A stretch of DNA of 64,000 bases, taken from the NCBI GenBank assembly GCA_022824945.1, contig JAJDYX010000015.1:1-64000 (forward strand). The letters are read 5' to 3'. Position 1 is the stretch's first letter. Each line of letters begins with the position of its first letter. The stretch is from Candidatus Latescibacterota bacterium (GTDB lineage Bacteria > Latescibacterota > UBA2968). Positions 26,769 through 35,760 of the stretch are shown here, piece by piece. The position numbers were made by a program, and so were the translations under genes. The notes beneath the pieces were generated by a model. It was not told where the DNA came from, did no database searches, and saw only the letters and a program-made list of their open reading frames with translations.

Positions 26769-27609
26769 TTCAGACCAGCAATTACAGGATTATTTATTTG
26801 ACTTGCACGGCTATCTGCACCTGAAAAACGCGGTATCTCAGGAGGAAGTGTGCGAAATGAACCAATGGGTAGATGACCATTGGGAATACGTGCATGGCAA
26901 AAGGCGTCGGGGTGCAGGTGACGGTTCGGGTGCGTGGATCGGCCATGTGGAAACGCATACCTACCGCGAAAAAGACGGATTGAACTTTCAGAACATCATC
27001 GAAGCCGGACCGGTATTCGAGCGATTAATCAATCATCCATCCTGGATTGACCTGGCCAAACGCTACATCAACGACGAAGTAAACGGCATCTCAATCCACG
27101 AAAACTTTTTAACTGTACGCGGACCCGGCGGATTTATCTATATCCACAGTGGCGGTCACGCACCCCGGTGCTATTTCACCTTTCGGCACCACAACACAGG
27201 CGCGTGGATGGTGGGTCAGATCAACGTGCTGATCGCATTGACGGATATAGAACCAGGAGATGGACCAACAGTCCTCGTACCCGGCAGCCATAAAAGCACA
27301 GAAGTGCATCCCAGATTGCTTGTAGATGACAAGGGCGTGGTGAGTTCTGGCACAGAACCCGCTGGAACTGCTGCAGGCATGAAAGAAATGTACATGAAAG
27401 CGGGCGACGCGTTATTTTTCACAGATTCGGTCGCACATGGATCAGCCGAACGCACGAACAAAGGCTATCGCCGCACCGTAGTTTATCGGTATTCCCCGCG
27501 ATTCATCCGCACGCGATTTCACTACGTCCCATCGGACGGATTATTGGCGCGACTGACCCCCGAACAGAGAAAAATTATCCAACCAATACCACCGCGGCGC
27601 CCGCCGTAG
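26761..27609 (+). CDS. PhyH-family protein with HxG-type iron motif
   Basis: A 282-residue PhyH-family protein. The expected iron motif is replaced by YIHSGGHAPRCYF, giving His-Ser-Gly instead of HxD/E. The distal His is present in FFTDSVAHGSAERTN, and LVPGSHKSTEVHP is conserved. In Fe/2OG halogenases the carboxylate is replaced by Ala or Gly, which leaves room for a halide, but some PhyH relatives with this change have no known chemistry, so halogenation is only a possibility. The ATG at 26761 has AAAGGTG just upstream and overlaps the previous gene by 8 nt. Confidence 0.85.
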   Translation: MGNSDQQLQDYLFDLHGYLHLKNAVSQEEVCEMNQWVDDHWEYVHGKRRRGAGDGSGAWIGHVETHTYREKDGLNFQNIIEAGPVFERLINHPSWIDLAKRYINDEVNGISIHENFLTVRGPGGFIYIHSGGHAPRCYFTFRHHNTGAWMVGQINVLIALTDIEPGDGPTVLVPGSHKSTEVHPRLLVDDKGVVSSGTEPAGTAAGMKEMYMKAGDALFFTDSVAHGSAERTNKGYRRTVVYRYSPRFIRTRFHYVPSDGLLARLTPEQRKIIQPIPPRRPP

Positions 27610-27640
27610 AGTACATCTACTATATTTACATCGCAAAAGT

Positions 27641-27664
27641 GCCCGATTAGAACGGGCTTTTTTT
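27641..27664 (+). terminator. Rho-independent terminator
   Basis: GCCCG at 27641-27645 pairs with CGGGC at 27653-27657 across a 7-nt loop and is followed by seven T residues. It closes the NRAMP-PhyH-PhyH transcript, 31 bp after the stop codon. The AT-rich stretch after it (27665-27765) may hold the promoter of the next PhyH gene, but I see no clear boxes. Confidence 0.8.
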
Positions 27665-27776
27665 GTTTTAAGACTGTATTTTTCTTGTTTTTTAATATAA
27701 TTTAACACATGTTTTAGACTGATTAATGATTGGCTCTCTGTTTTGTCAATAAGCTTTCCAACCTGAGGGGGATATA

Positions 27777-29519
27777 ATGGATCAGGAACTCATGAGCAAC
27801 GAAGAAAATTACTGTTTTGATATAGCTGGCTACCTTCATGTACCGGGCGTATTGAACCGCGGCGAAGTCGAACAACTGAACCAGACCATTGACAAAGCCG
27901 GTCAACTATCGGACATGTTGGGATGGGATGGCGAATTAAAAGAACCATTCCGAGAACTACTCGTCCATCCGCACCTCGTGTGGTATCTCAATCAAATTGT
28001 AGGAATCGGCTTCCGCCTGGACCGCGAGCCTAAAATCTTGTGCGATGAGACCTGTGATACCACAGCACCACTAATAGGCGGCAATGAACCGAGAATGCCG
28101 GGCATTGCGTATTACCACCAGAACGGTCGGCGTTATTGCGAAGGCGTGCGCGTAATCTGGGCACTGGAAGACGTGAACGAAGGAGATGGCGGCTTCGTAC
28201 TGCTCCCCTGCTCACACAAAAGCAATGTGGCATCGCCAGAAGACATAACCACGGGCGAAGACGACATGGGATTGACACACCAGCCCGTTCTGAAAGCGGG
28301 GGACTTGCTGATAGTAGCACTATCCGCATTACAGGGCATGCGCCCGTGGCAGGGAGCTGGACAGCAGCGACTGCTATCTTATGAATACGTGGGCCGAGGC
28401 GTGATCCGATCTGCCGGAACAGGTTCAATGACTGAGGAAGAGCCGCACCCAGAATGGCACGATTCGCTAAGTGAAGAACAGCGCGCATCGCTTTATAAGC
28501 CGGGTTACAAATCCACCACACCTGCACCGACCATTGTCACGGATGGAAAAACGGTAAAGATGGACGAAACGCGCGAGGTATTTCATCCCTCAATTTACAA
28601 ACTGGACCCGGACTCGGAAATTGATTACAAAGAATTCTATTTCTGGGACTTGAACGGATATCTGGTACTCCGCGGCGTAATGGACGAAGAATGGCTGGCA
28701 GCGGCCAACGAGACCATCGACAAATTTGAAGACCGCATTGTAGTCGGCGAAGAACTCGCCCGAGGCTCAAAAAGCCTGGCTGGCACAGGACGACCTCTCT
28801 TGTCGGGATTGCTCGAACTGCCAGAACCGTATTGCGAACCATTCCGGCAAATGATTGCACATCCAGTAGTCGAGCATCGCTTGAACTGGATGGGCGCCAG
28901 CGGAGGGCGTTGCGGAGGCGCCACGGCATTTTGCTCAGTCCTGGGCGGCAGCGGACACTCGCTGCACAGCAACAACGAACCGCTCTATCCGCCGATGGGC
29001 TATGTGTTTCAAAACGGGCGCAGTTACGATCAGGCAGTAACCGTAGCCTGGCAACTGCGAGACGTGGAACCCGGTCTGGGAGGGTTCGCCTGTGTACCCG
29101 GCTCCCACAAAGCGTTTTATCCCATGCCGCCGGGCATTCGCACCTGCGACGACGACATGGGGCTTGTGGTACAGCCAGTGATGAAGGCGGGTGACGTGCT
29201 CTTTTTTGGGGATGGGGCGACGACCCACGGTGCGCTCGCCTGGAAAAACCCCATATCGAGACGGGGCATCCTGATCAAATACACATCCCGAAACTTCCAC
29301 CGCAGCGGAGGCGACATGGTACATCCAGAGAGCCGGTGGGGCGACCTGATAGCGGGCATGAGCGATGCACAACTCGCTGTAATGAGAGGACCGGACCGCG
29401 ATGTCGGCACAAATAATGTACCCCGATTGCAGGTAGAAAACGGACAGGTGGCAGTATCCTACGAGCGAGGAAGCGCGCTCTACAGCAAAGAGGCACCCAC
29501 GGGACCGCTGACAAAGTAG
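27777..29519 (+). CDS. Tandem two-domain PhyH-family protein, N-terminal domain degenerate
   Basis: A 580-residue fusion of two homologous PhyH domains (about 1-270 and 285-560). The second domain keeps SGHSLHSNNEPLY, with a His at the first iron position but no carboxylate at +2, and the distal His in DGATTHGALAW. In the first domain the matching stretches read LIGGNEPRM and ALSALQGMRPW, so both histidines are lost. Both domains retain the GGF...PxSHK block. The N-terminal copy is therefore probably a structural or regulatory pseudo-enzyme. GAGGGGGA lies 5-12 bp before the ATG. No signal peptide. Confidence 0.88.
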   Translation: MDQELMSNEENYCFDIAGYLHVPGVLNRGEVEQLNQTIDKAGQLSDMLGWDGELKEPFRELLVHPHLVWYLNQIVGIGFRLDREPKILCDETCDTTAPLIGGNEPRMPGIAYYHQNGRRYCEGVRVIWALEDVNEGDGGFVLLPCSHKSNVASPEDITTGEDDMGLTHQPVLKAGDLLIVALSALQGMRPWQGAGQQRLLSYEYVGRGVIRSAGTGSMTEEEPHPEWHDSLSEEQRASLYKPGYKSTTPAPTIVTDGKTVKMDETREVFHPSIYKLDPDSEIDYKEFYFWDLNGYLVLRGVMDEEWLAAANETIDKFEDRIVVGEELARGSKSLAGTGRPLLSGLLELPEPYCEPFRQMIAHPVVEHRLNWMGASGGRCGGATAFCSVLGGSGHSLHSNNEPLYPPMGYVFQNGRSYDQAVTVAWQLRDVEPGLGGFACVPGSHKAFYPMPPGIRTCDDDMGLVVQPVMKAGDVLFFGDGATTHGALAWKNPISRRGILIKYTSRNFHRSGGDMVHPESRWGDLIAGMSDAQLAVMRGPDRDVGTNNVPRLQVENGQVAVSYERGSALYSKEAPTGPLTK

Positions 29520-29537
29520 ATATACAGGCGATTGAGC

Positions 29538-31958
29538 ATGTCGAAAATAGGCTGGCATATCGGGCGCATTGCACTCGCCCTGATCTTTGGAATATTCTGG
29601 ACTGTTGCACCAGTCCTGGCGGATACTTCTCCTGCGGATTCTCTCTATCTACAGGGCAATCAGGCACTCAAAGCAGGAGAAATAGACCGCGCAAAAATTT
29701 TGTTTGAGCAATCTCTAAAAACAAACAAAAAACACGCCCCAACCCACTGTGGATTGGGACATGTGTATCTGACCCAGAATCAGCTTGGCAAAGCCAGAAA
29801 AGCCTTTCGAAACGCAGAAAAATACCAGCGAAAAATGCCCGAAGCCTACTTTGGCATGGGCCTGGTCTATGCCCGTGAGAAAGGCCAGTGGGTGCGTGCC
29901 ATTGATTACTTTTGCCGCGCCCTGGCCGAAAAGCCCGACTATGTAGAAGCCCAATACCACATTGGCCTGACGCATCTGAACCTCATGAATCGCGATGCCA
30001 TCAGAGCTTTTGAACAGGTGGTCGAAATGGATCCAGACCATCCAGATGCGTATTACCGCCTGGGCTTTATGTATGAATACGATCTGCTAAAAAAAGACGA
30101 CGCCATTGAATTTTACGAAAAACAACTGGCGGTCAATCCCGCACACAAAGACGCCATGTGGCGACTGGGGCAACTCTACCGCACCCTATCTCGCACGGAC
30201 CAGGCCGCGCGCACCCTGTCGCGGCTCATGCAGACGCAGGGCACAAACCAGCGGCAATACATGCTGGAACTGGCCGAAGTCTATCTGGAACGGAAAGATT
30301 ACAAAAAAGCCGAAACCCTCTTTGAGACCTATCTGGCAGGCCTGAATGTCAGAGAGCGGATGCCTTATGAAGATATTTCTATACTCGCCTCAGAAAGGGA
30401 AACAGAGGCACTTAAGGAGGCAAAGGACCGAAAAGTACTTCTGCAACAATTCTGGAAACGCCGAGATCCCACGCCCATTACAGACGTCAACGAGCGGAAA
30501 GTCGAACACTTCCGCCGGGTAGCTTATGCGCGGGAGCACTTCGGGACAGCGGTTTTTCCGTGGGACCGACGGGGCGAAGTCTATGTGCGCTACGGCACGC
30601 CATCCCACAAAAGCGCGTCCAGGGATCGACGGCGCGAATCCCATCCCGAAGACTGGGATATCAAACAGCGGCTATTAGACCGCGTAGATTGGGCAGCCGA
30701 AATACTGCTATCGGATTACGCCGCTGATGGCGACAGCGCCAATGTGACCTACCGTGGAGCTGGCGCAGAACAGGCACAACGCCAACTGGAAAGGCAGTTC
30801 CAGCGGCTATACAACCGATCATCCGAGCGAAATCAGAAAAGTGAACAGATTCGAAAACGAGCCGAATCGGCGATGGCCATGGGGGGCCTGGGTGCGTTCC
30901 TGGGACGCCCCATCTTTCCTATCCAGGATCGCCGGGCGTGGGAATACTGGATCTATCCCGGATTGGGAGAAGGTGTGGAAATCGCGTTTCGCCAGGTACC
31001 AGGTGCGCCCGATGGCGTTTTTGATTACGCCGTATTACCTGGGGAAATGACGGCCAAAATGCGCCACCTGTGGGGGCCTCTCATTCCCGAACAAATTATA
31101 AGCCAGGCTCCCAGAGAGATCTATGTACCGGCATTTCTCGCCGAACCGCTATATTACGCGGCTTATCCCGCCACATTTCGAGGACTGGGCGACAGCACGC
31201 GCGTGGAGATCTACTACGGATTTCCCGCCTCCACATTGACGCGAGATGGCGGGGATGTTCGGATAAACCGGGGTGCTGTTCTCTACAACGCAAAAGGCGA
31301 CCCGGTATTCAAAGCCGCAAAACGAGTAGTACTGCGGGTAGATGGAAAAACCGGGATCATTCCCGATATAATCGCAATGGATGTAAAACCTGGATCGTAC
31401 TACCTCGCCGTGCAAGCCATCGAAGAGCGGTCTGGACGCACGCAGGTCTATGGCATGCCCTTGCGGGTCCCGTCTTATCGGCAGGGCAGACTCTGGCTGA
31501 GCGATATCGAAATGGCGGCTTCAATTGAACAGACCACCGGAGAAGGACATTTTGTCAAACAGAATTTGGAAGTCATTCCACTGGCCACGCGGCATTATAC
31601 ACAGCGGCATCTAATCTATCTTTACTACGAAATTTACGGCTTGAGTCAGGATGCATTCGGACAGACAGACTACCAGATATCCTACCGCTTGAAGCCGCGT
31701 TCTGGACAGTCGTTTGGCGCAAAAGTACTCGGTGGCCTGGAAAAACTGGCAGGCATAGACCAGAACGAAGAACAAATTGCGATTTCTTATGATCAGACAG
31801 GCGATGCCGACAACGTGGTCAACTATCTGGCACTTGACCTATCTGGTTCCGAGCCGGGGGAATACATCATCGAGGTAGCTGCAATAGATCGCAGAGACGG
31901 GCAAAAAGTGACCAAAGCAGCGACCTTTAAACTGGAAACACCCGACGAGATCGAGTGA
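29538..31958 (+). CDS. GWxTD-type protein with TPR repeats, exported
   Basis: An 806-residue exported protein; the signal peptide ends near APVLADT. About seven TPR units span 35-270 (ADSLYLQGNQALKAGEID onward). The GWxTD-type domain starts at FWKRRDPTPI near 305 and includes NERKVEHFRRVAYA and PWDRRGEVYVRYGTP, where the GW of the named motif is reduced to PW. The C-terminus shares EIYGLSQDAFGQTDY and the ISYDQTGD block with paralogues in this window. I chose the ATG at 29538; a TTG two codons earlier is less likely. The next paralogue follows after 7 bp. Confidence 0.88.
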   Translation: MSKIGWHIGRIALALIFGIFWTVAPVLADTSPADSLYLQGNQALKAGEIDRAKILFEQSLKTNKKHAPTHCGLGHVYLTQNQLGKARKAFRNAEKYQRKMPEAYFGMGLVYAREKGQWVRAIDYFCRALAEKPDYVEAQYHIGLTHLNLMNRDAIRAFEQVVEMDPDHPDAYYRLGFMYEYDLLKKDDAIEFYEKQLAVNPAHKDAMWRLGQLYRTLSRTDQAARTLSRLMQTQGTNQRQYMLELAEVYLERKDYKKAETLFETYLAGLNVRERMPYEDISILASERETEALKEAKDRKVLLQQFWKRRDPTPITDVNERKVEHFRRVAYAREHFGTAVFPWDRRGEVYVRYGTPSHKSASRDRRRESHPEDWDIKQRLLDRVDWAAEILLSDYAADGDSANVTYRGAGAEQAQRQLERQFQRLYNRSSERNQKSEQIRKRAESAMAMGGLGAFLGRPIFPIQDRRAWEYWIYPGLGEGVEIAFRQVPGAPDGVFDYAVLPGEMTAKMRHLWGPLIPEQIISQAPREIYVPAFLAEPLYYAAYPATFRGLGDSTRVEIYYGFPASTLTRDGGDVRINRGAVLYNAKGDPVFKAAKRVVLRVDGKTGIIPDIIAMDVKPGSYYLAVQAIEERSGRTQVYGMPLRVPSYRQGRLWLSDIEMAASIEQTTGEGHFVKQNLEVIPLATRHYTQRHLIYLYYEIYGLSQDAFGQTDYQISYRLKPRSGQSFGAKVLGGLEKLAGIDQNEEQIAISYDQTGDADNVVNYLALDLSGSEPGEYIIEVAAIDRRDGQKVTKAATFKLETPDEIE

Positions 31959-31965
31959 GGACACT

Positions 31966-34581
31966 ATGAAAAAATGCGTTCGGTTTTTTGCAATTCGACT
32001 GATTCCCATATACCTCGTCCTGATTGCAGGCAAAGCACAGGCAGAACAGCCCTTCATAACCCTGATGACCCGATCAGATTCTCTGATGCTGGCTGCTGAT
32101 GTGCGGATTGAGATGGACAGTGCGCGGCACGCAATAGACCTGTTGCAAGAAGCTGTGCGCCTGGATCCGGAATTGGCCGAAGGCTACGCTCGCCTGGGTA
32201 CGGCATATCTGGAATCCCGCGAGCGAAAAAAGCAATGGAAAAAAGCCAGGCAGGCATTTGAAAAGGCACTGAGCTTAAATCCAGATCTCTCAGAAGCGCA
32301 TGACGGACTGGGACTCATCGCGCTCTACCAGAAGGAAGACATCCACGGAGCCAGAGCACATTTTGAAAAAGCCATCGCTCTCGCGCCCCAATCGCAGAAA
32401 ATTCTCTATCACCTCGGCCTTGTGCGACTCCTGCAAGAGGATCGGTCTTTGAAACGGGCTTCTGAACGAGCACTTGAGCGGGACTCGACGGATGTCATAG
32501 CCTGCAAAATCATGGCGGAACACCACAAAAAAAAGGACGAATGGGATCGGGTGATCAACCTGTACGAGCGCAGTGTGCGACAGGCCCCCGAAGACCTGGA
32601 CGTAGCCTATCAGTTGGGCGTGATTTATGCCATGAGAGAACGCTTCGCCGAATTGCGAGACCTGTTGACTCATTTAGATGAGGCAGTAGAATCACGTCGT
32701 TTTTTACCTCTGATAGCCCAGGTCTTTCTCTATGAAGGCGATGGCGAACGGGCCGTACGCATCTTTCGCAATTATATCGCGCTTCTCGATGCCGCCGAAG
32801 CAGCACTCTACCGGGATATTTCTCTATTGGCCTCCATACCCGAACTGGAATCCTACGCCAGAGTCACATCGGCTATAGAGCGAGAAGCATTTCTGCGCCG
32901 CTTCTGGATCCGGCACGACCTATCGCGCGTATCCGGTGGATTTTTGCGCCAGGCAGAACACTACTGCCGGGTCTGGCACGCGCGTACGCACTTTTCAAAA
33001 GCGATCTATCCCTGGGATCGTCGGGGCGAAGTGTACATCCGGTACGGCGAACCCGATTATCGCTCAACATCCGACCGCCTGAATGCCGACATGCCGGCCA
33101 AGGCACAGCGCATCAAAGAGCGCATGGCTGTAGATCTCTACGGACCGGATGCCGTGGGCGAATTTTTCACAGGACCGGTATATCCCGTTCGCAGCAACCG
33201 GGCTTTCAGCACCAAAGCACCCGATCCACAGGACCTGGGTTTAACCTCGGACGAGATCCAACTCATATTTTTGCTGGAAGACGCCCAGGATGCCGAGCGC
33301 ACCGAATTGTCGGAACGAGTGGAAGCTGCCGACGCAGGTGAAGGCGACCAGGTAAACCGAATTGTGGATCAAGAACAAACCCTCGCCGCACTGGGCGATG
33401 TGAACACGGGTGATTTGAGCTTCTCGCCATCGCGGGTGCGCCAGGAGCGGTTTGTCGAGCAGGCGATGGGCTTATTCATGCCAGTGACCAACCGCGAAGA
33501 CGCCAGCATTGTACCCTGGGAATCCTGGGTATATACCATGGTCGCGGAGGGCCTGGAGGTCACATTTACCGACGAGTATTTTCAGGGCAATTTCGAGTTT
33601 GCACCCGTGCCCACGCATGTACCCAACGAATTAAAAGAGCGCTATGTCGCCGTGCGGGACCTCACGGATTTTCTGTACCATTCTCCAGAACTGGTACTAA
33701 ACAAAATGGCCGGACGGATACCCGACTTTCACGACTTTGCCCGGGGTGCTCAGCCTTTGGATTTCTGGTACCGCACGGCCAGTTTTAAGGGAAAAAACGG
33801 TCGCACGCGCCTGGAAATCTACAGCGGCATCCCGCCGGATTCGCTGCTCAAAAAGCAAGAGGGCACATGGGTCATGCGCAGTGCGGCACTAACAGATCCC
33901 GCAGTGGATCAAACCTACCGGGACGAACGGAAATTTTTCCTCGATGAAACCTTTTTACAAACCTCAGTCGATACATCTCGGGGATGGCAAAATCTGGTAC
34001 TGGATATGGCCGCCATAGAAGCACCGCCGGGAACCTATGAACTCGGCCTGCGGGTCCGGGAGGCGGAAACGCGGCGGTTTCAGATATACCAACAACAGAT
34101 AATATTGGAAGACTATTCCACAGCCGACTTGAACTTGAGCGACATCGAACTGGCCTGGTCAATCTCAGACGAGACACCGTCAGAAGGTGTTTTTGTCAAG
34201 CAAGGATTGAACATAATGCCCATGTCGGTATGGGCATTCCCGGAAAAACATCCGGCCTTTCTCTATTTTGAAATCTATCATCTGAGCAGAGATGAATTTG
34301 GACAAACGCATTACCGCGTGACCTATGACATCCAATCCAAAGATCAGAAGAGCCGGAGTGCCCGCGTACTGGCCGGACTGGGTCGTCTGCTGGGAAAAGA
34401 AGAGAGGCAACAGGGCGTGAGCGTGACCTACGACCAGATCGGAAATACCACAGACGGTCTCTCTTATGTGGAATTGAATCTCGACGGAGCCGGAAAAGGC
34501 GACCATGAAGTGCAGGTCACTGTAGAAGATTTGGTAAGCGGCGTGCAAGTGAGGAAAAAAACGACCTTTGGGATTCGTTGA
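31966..34581 (+). CDS. GWxTD-type protein with TPR repeats, exported
   Basis: An 871-residue paralogue of the preceding gene; its signal peptide ends near IAGKAQAEQ. TPR helices cover about 40-260, then FWIRHDLSRV near 312 and PWDRRGEVYIRYGEPD near 345. An insert of about 150 residues rich in acidic residues (370-500) separates this from the beta-rich second half, which ends with EIYHLSRDEFGQTHY, VTYDQIG and a final strand block. Its tandem position with the 29538 gene suggests local duplication followed by divergence. TGAGG precedes the ATG by 5 bp. Confidence 0.88.
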   Translation: MKKCVRFFAIRLIPIYLVLIAGKAQAEQPFITLMTRSDSLMLAADVRIEMDSARHAIDLLQEAVRLDPELAEGYARLGTAYLESRERKKQWKKARQAFEKALSLNPDLSEAHDGLGLIALYQKEDIHGARAHFEKAIALAPQSQKILYHLGLVRLLQEDRSLKRASERALERDSTDVIACKIMAEHHKKKDEWDRVINLYERSVRQAPEDLDVAYQLGVIYAMRERFAELRDLLTHLDEAVESRRFLPLIAQVFLYEGDGERAVRIFRNYIALLDAAEAALYRDISLLASIPELESYARVTSAIEREAFLRRFWIRHDLSRVSGGFLRQAEHYCRVWHARTHFSKAIYPWDRRGEVYIRYGEPDYRSTSDRLNADMPAKAQRIKERMAVDLYGPDAVGEFFTGPVYPVRSNRAFSTKAPDPQDLGLTSDEIQLIFLLEDAQDAERTELSERVEAADAGEGDQVNRIVDQEQTLAALGDVNTGDLSFSPSRVRQERFVEQAMGLFMPVTNREDASIVPWESWVYTMVAEGLEVTFTDEYFQGNFEFAPVPTHVPNELKERYVAVRDLTDFLYHSPELVLNKMAGRIPDFHDFARGAQPLDFWYRTASFKGKNGRTRLEIYSGIPPDSLLKKQEGTWVMRSAALTDPAVDQTYRDERKFFLDETFLQTSVDTSRGWQNLVLDMAAIEAPPGTYELGLRVREAETRRFQIYQQQIILEDYSTADLNLSDIELAWSISDETPSEGVFVKQGLNIMPMSVWAFPEKHPAFLYFEIYHLSRDEFGQTHYRVTYDIQSKDQKSRSARVLAGLGRLLGKEERQQGVSVTYDQIGNTTDGLSYVELNLDGAGKGDHEVQVTVEDLVSGVQVRKKTTFGIR

Positions 34582-34773
34582 GATTTAGTAATTCAAATAA
34601 TCTATCACAAAAATGATGTTACAAAAACCCATCAGTTAAACTCATCACATACAGGGGCGAGTCCGTCTTCCGCTCTGTATCCCACCTCAAAAGCCTCATG
34701 CCTTACGTATAATCCTCTTTTCGCAACGTTTGTAGGCTATATATGAACGCTGTTTAAAACAGCCTTGATGCCC

Positions 34774-34798
34774 ATTCTGCCAAATGGCAGAATTTTTT
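34774..34798 (+). terminator. Rho-independent terminator
   Basis: A perfect 8-bp stem, ATTCTGCC (34774-34781) with GGCAGAAT (34786-34793), encloses a 4-nt AAAT loop and runs into six T residues. It lies about 190 bp after the GWxTD gene and separates it from the outer-membrane operon. Confidence 0.85.
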
Positions 34799-34811
34799 GT
34801 ATCGAAACCGC

Positions 34812-34840
34812 TTGACATCTGAGTACAGGCGTTTTAAATT
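34812..34840 (+). promoter_or_regulatory. Putative sigma-70-type promoter
   Basis: TTGACA at 34812-34817 and TAAATT at 34835-34840 are separated by 17 bp. They lie 140 bp before the ATG of the outer-membrane operon, and the AT-rich leader between could be a 5' untranslated region. The -35 box is a perfect consensus, the -10 is weaker. Confidence 0.5.
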
Positions 34841-34980
34841 TTAGTAAGCTAATACTTACTATTATCAATATTATTATTAAAATTTATCATTAAGGCATAC
34901 TTTTATTAGCTATGAAAATAATATTCCTCAACAATTACCCCCACTCGCATTGAGTGGGCCATTCACAAGGAGGGTCGCGT

Positions 34981-35724
34981 ATGAAACGAGTGATAATTTC
35001 CGCAGTTTGTTTGATGTTCTTCGCGCTTCCGGGCAATAGCCATGGCGATGCCCACGAGCAGGACACGGGCGTGGTGGGGAAAGTCGGCCTGGGATTGAGC
35101 GGAAACTTCAACTTTCCCGTGTTCGGCATGAGTGATCGTTTCCGCGCACAGGAAGCATTCGGGCTGTATTTCACCTATGCGCGAAATGCGCGCAACACCT
35201 TAGAGGTGGAATTTCACCGCACGCGCTTTGACCCCGGCAAAATCCAAGACGCCACCTTTTACTGGCCCGAAGACAAGCCGGAAGAGTGGCAGAAAATCAC
35301 AAGTCCGCTGGCGCGCAATTACATGACGGTCAATGCGTTTACCATCAACGGCCTGTATCACCTGAAAGAGCGAACAGGTGGTTCGGATGGCGTGACCGGA
35401 GGTCCCTTCATCGCCTATGGCGGTGGATTTTACCACTACAAAAATTCGGTATCGGGCCTGATCTTTGCAGGCCAACCGAACCTGGGCACCGGGATCGATA
35501 CGACATTGGAACTGGCGCCATTTGACGATACGGATGTGGCGTGGGGGCTCAACGTGGGTTTAGGTATAGAGGTATTGGCCAGTGACCGCGCAGCAGTGGA
35601 TGCGCGAGCGCGGTGGAACTTGCTGATCGGGGAACTGCGCCAGATGGAGTCTTATGGCGTCGCGCGGACCTTTCCGCTACACTATTTCGAGATCGGACTT
35701 TCGGTCAAGTACTATGTGATGTAA
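34981..35724 (+). CDS. Outer-membrane beta-barrel protein
   Basis: A 247-residue protein with signal peptide MKRVIISAVCLMFFALPGNSHG. The mature part alternates polar and hydrophobic residues in strands such as AFGLYFTYARNARNTLEVEF, GGPFIAYGGGFYHY and HYFEIGLSVKYYVM. The terminal aromatic pattern and length fit an 8- to 10-strand barrel of the OmpA/OMP_b-brl class. No peptidoglycan-binding domain is present. AAGGAGGG precedes the ATG at 34981. It is first in an apparent operon with the TonB receptor, 36 bp downstream. Confidence 0.85.
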   Translation: MKRVIISAVCLMFFALPGNSHGDAHEQDTGVVGKVGLGLSGNFNFPVFGMSDRFRAQEAFGLYFTYARNARNTLEVEFHRTRFDPGKIQDATFYWPEDKPEEWQKITSPLARNYMTVNAFTINGLYHLKERTGGSDGVTGGPFIAYGGGFYHYKNSVSGLIFAGQPNLGTGIDTTLELAPFDDTDVAWGLNVGLGIEVLASDRAAVDARARWNLLIGELRQMESYGVARTFPLHYFEIGLSVKYYVM

Positions 35725-35760
35725 GTATAACGAACAACCCTTTATTAAGGAGGCATAGAG

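Larger units (their letters stand above)
34582..34980. other. AT-rich intergenic region with terminator and promoter
   Basis: A 399-bp stretch without a gene. The first 190 bp show nothing clear apart from a palindrome, GCTGTTTAAAACAGC, at 34749-34763. The terminator at 34774-34798 and promoter-like boxes at 34812-34840 follow. From 34840 to 34930 the sequence is strikingly AT-rich, with runs of tattattatta. AAGGAGGG at about 34968 belongs to the next gene. Confidence 0.7.
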
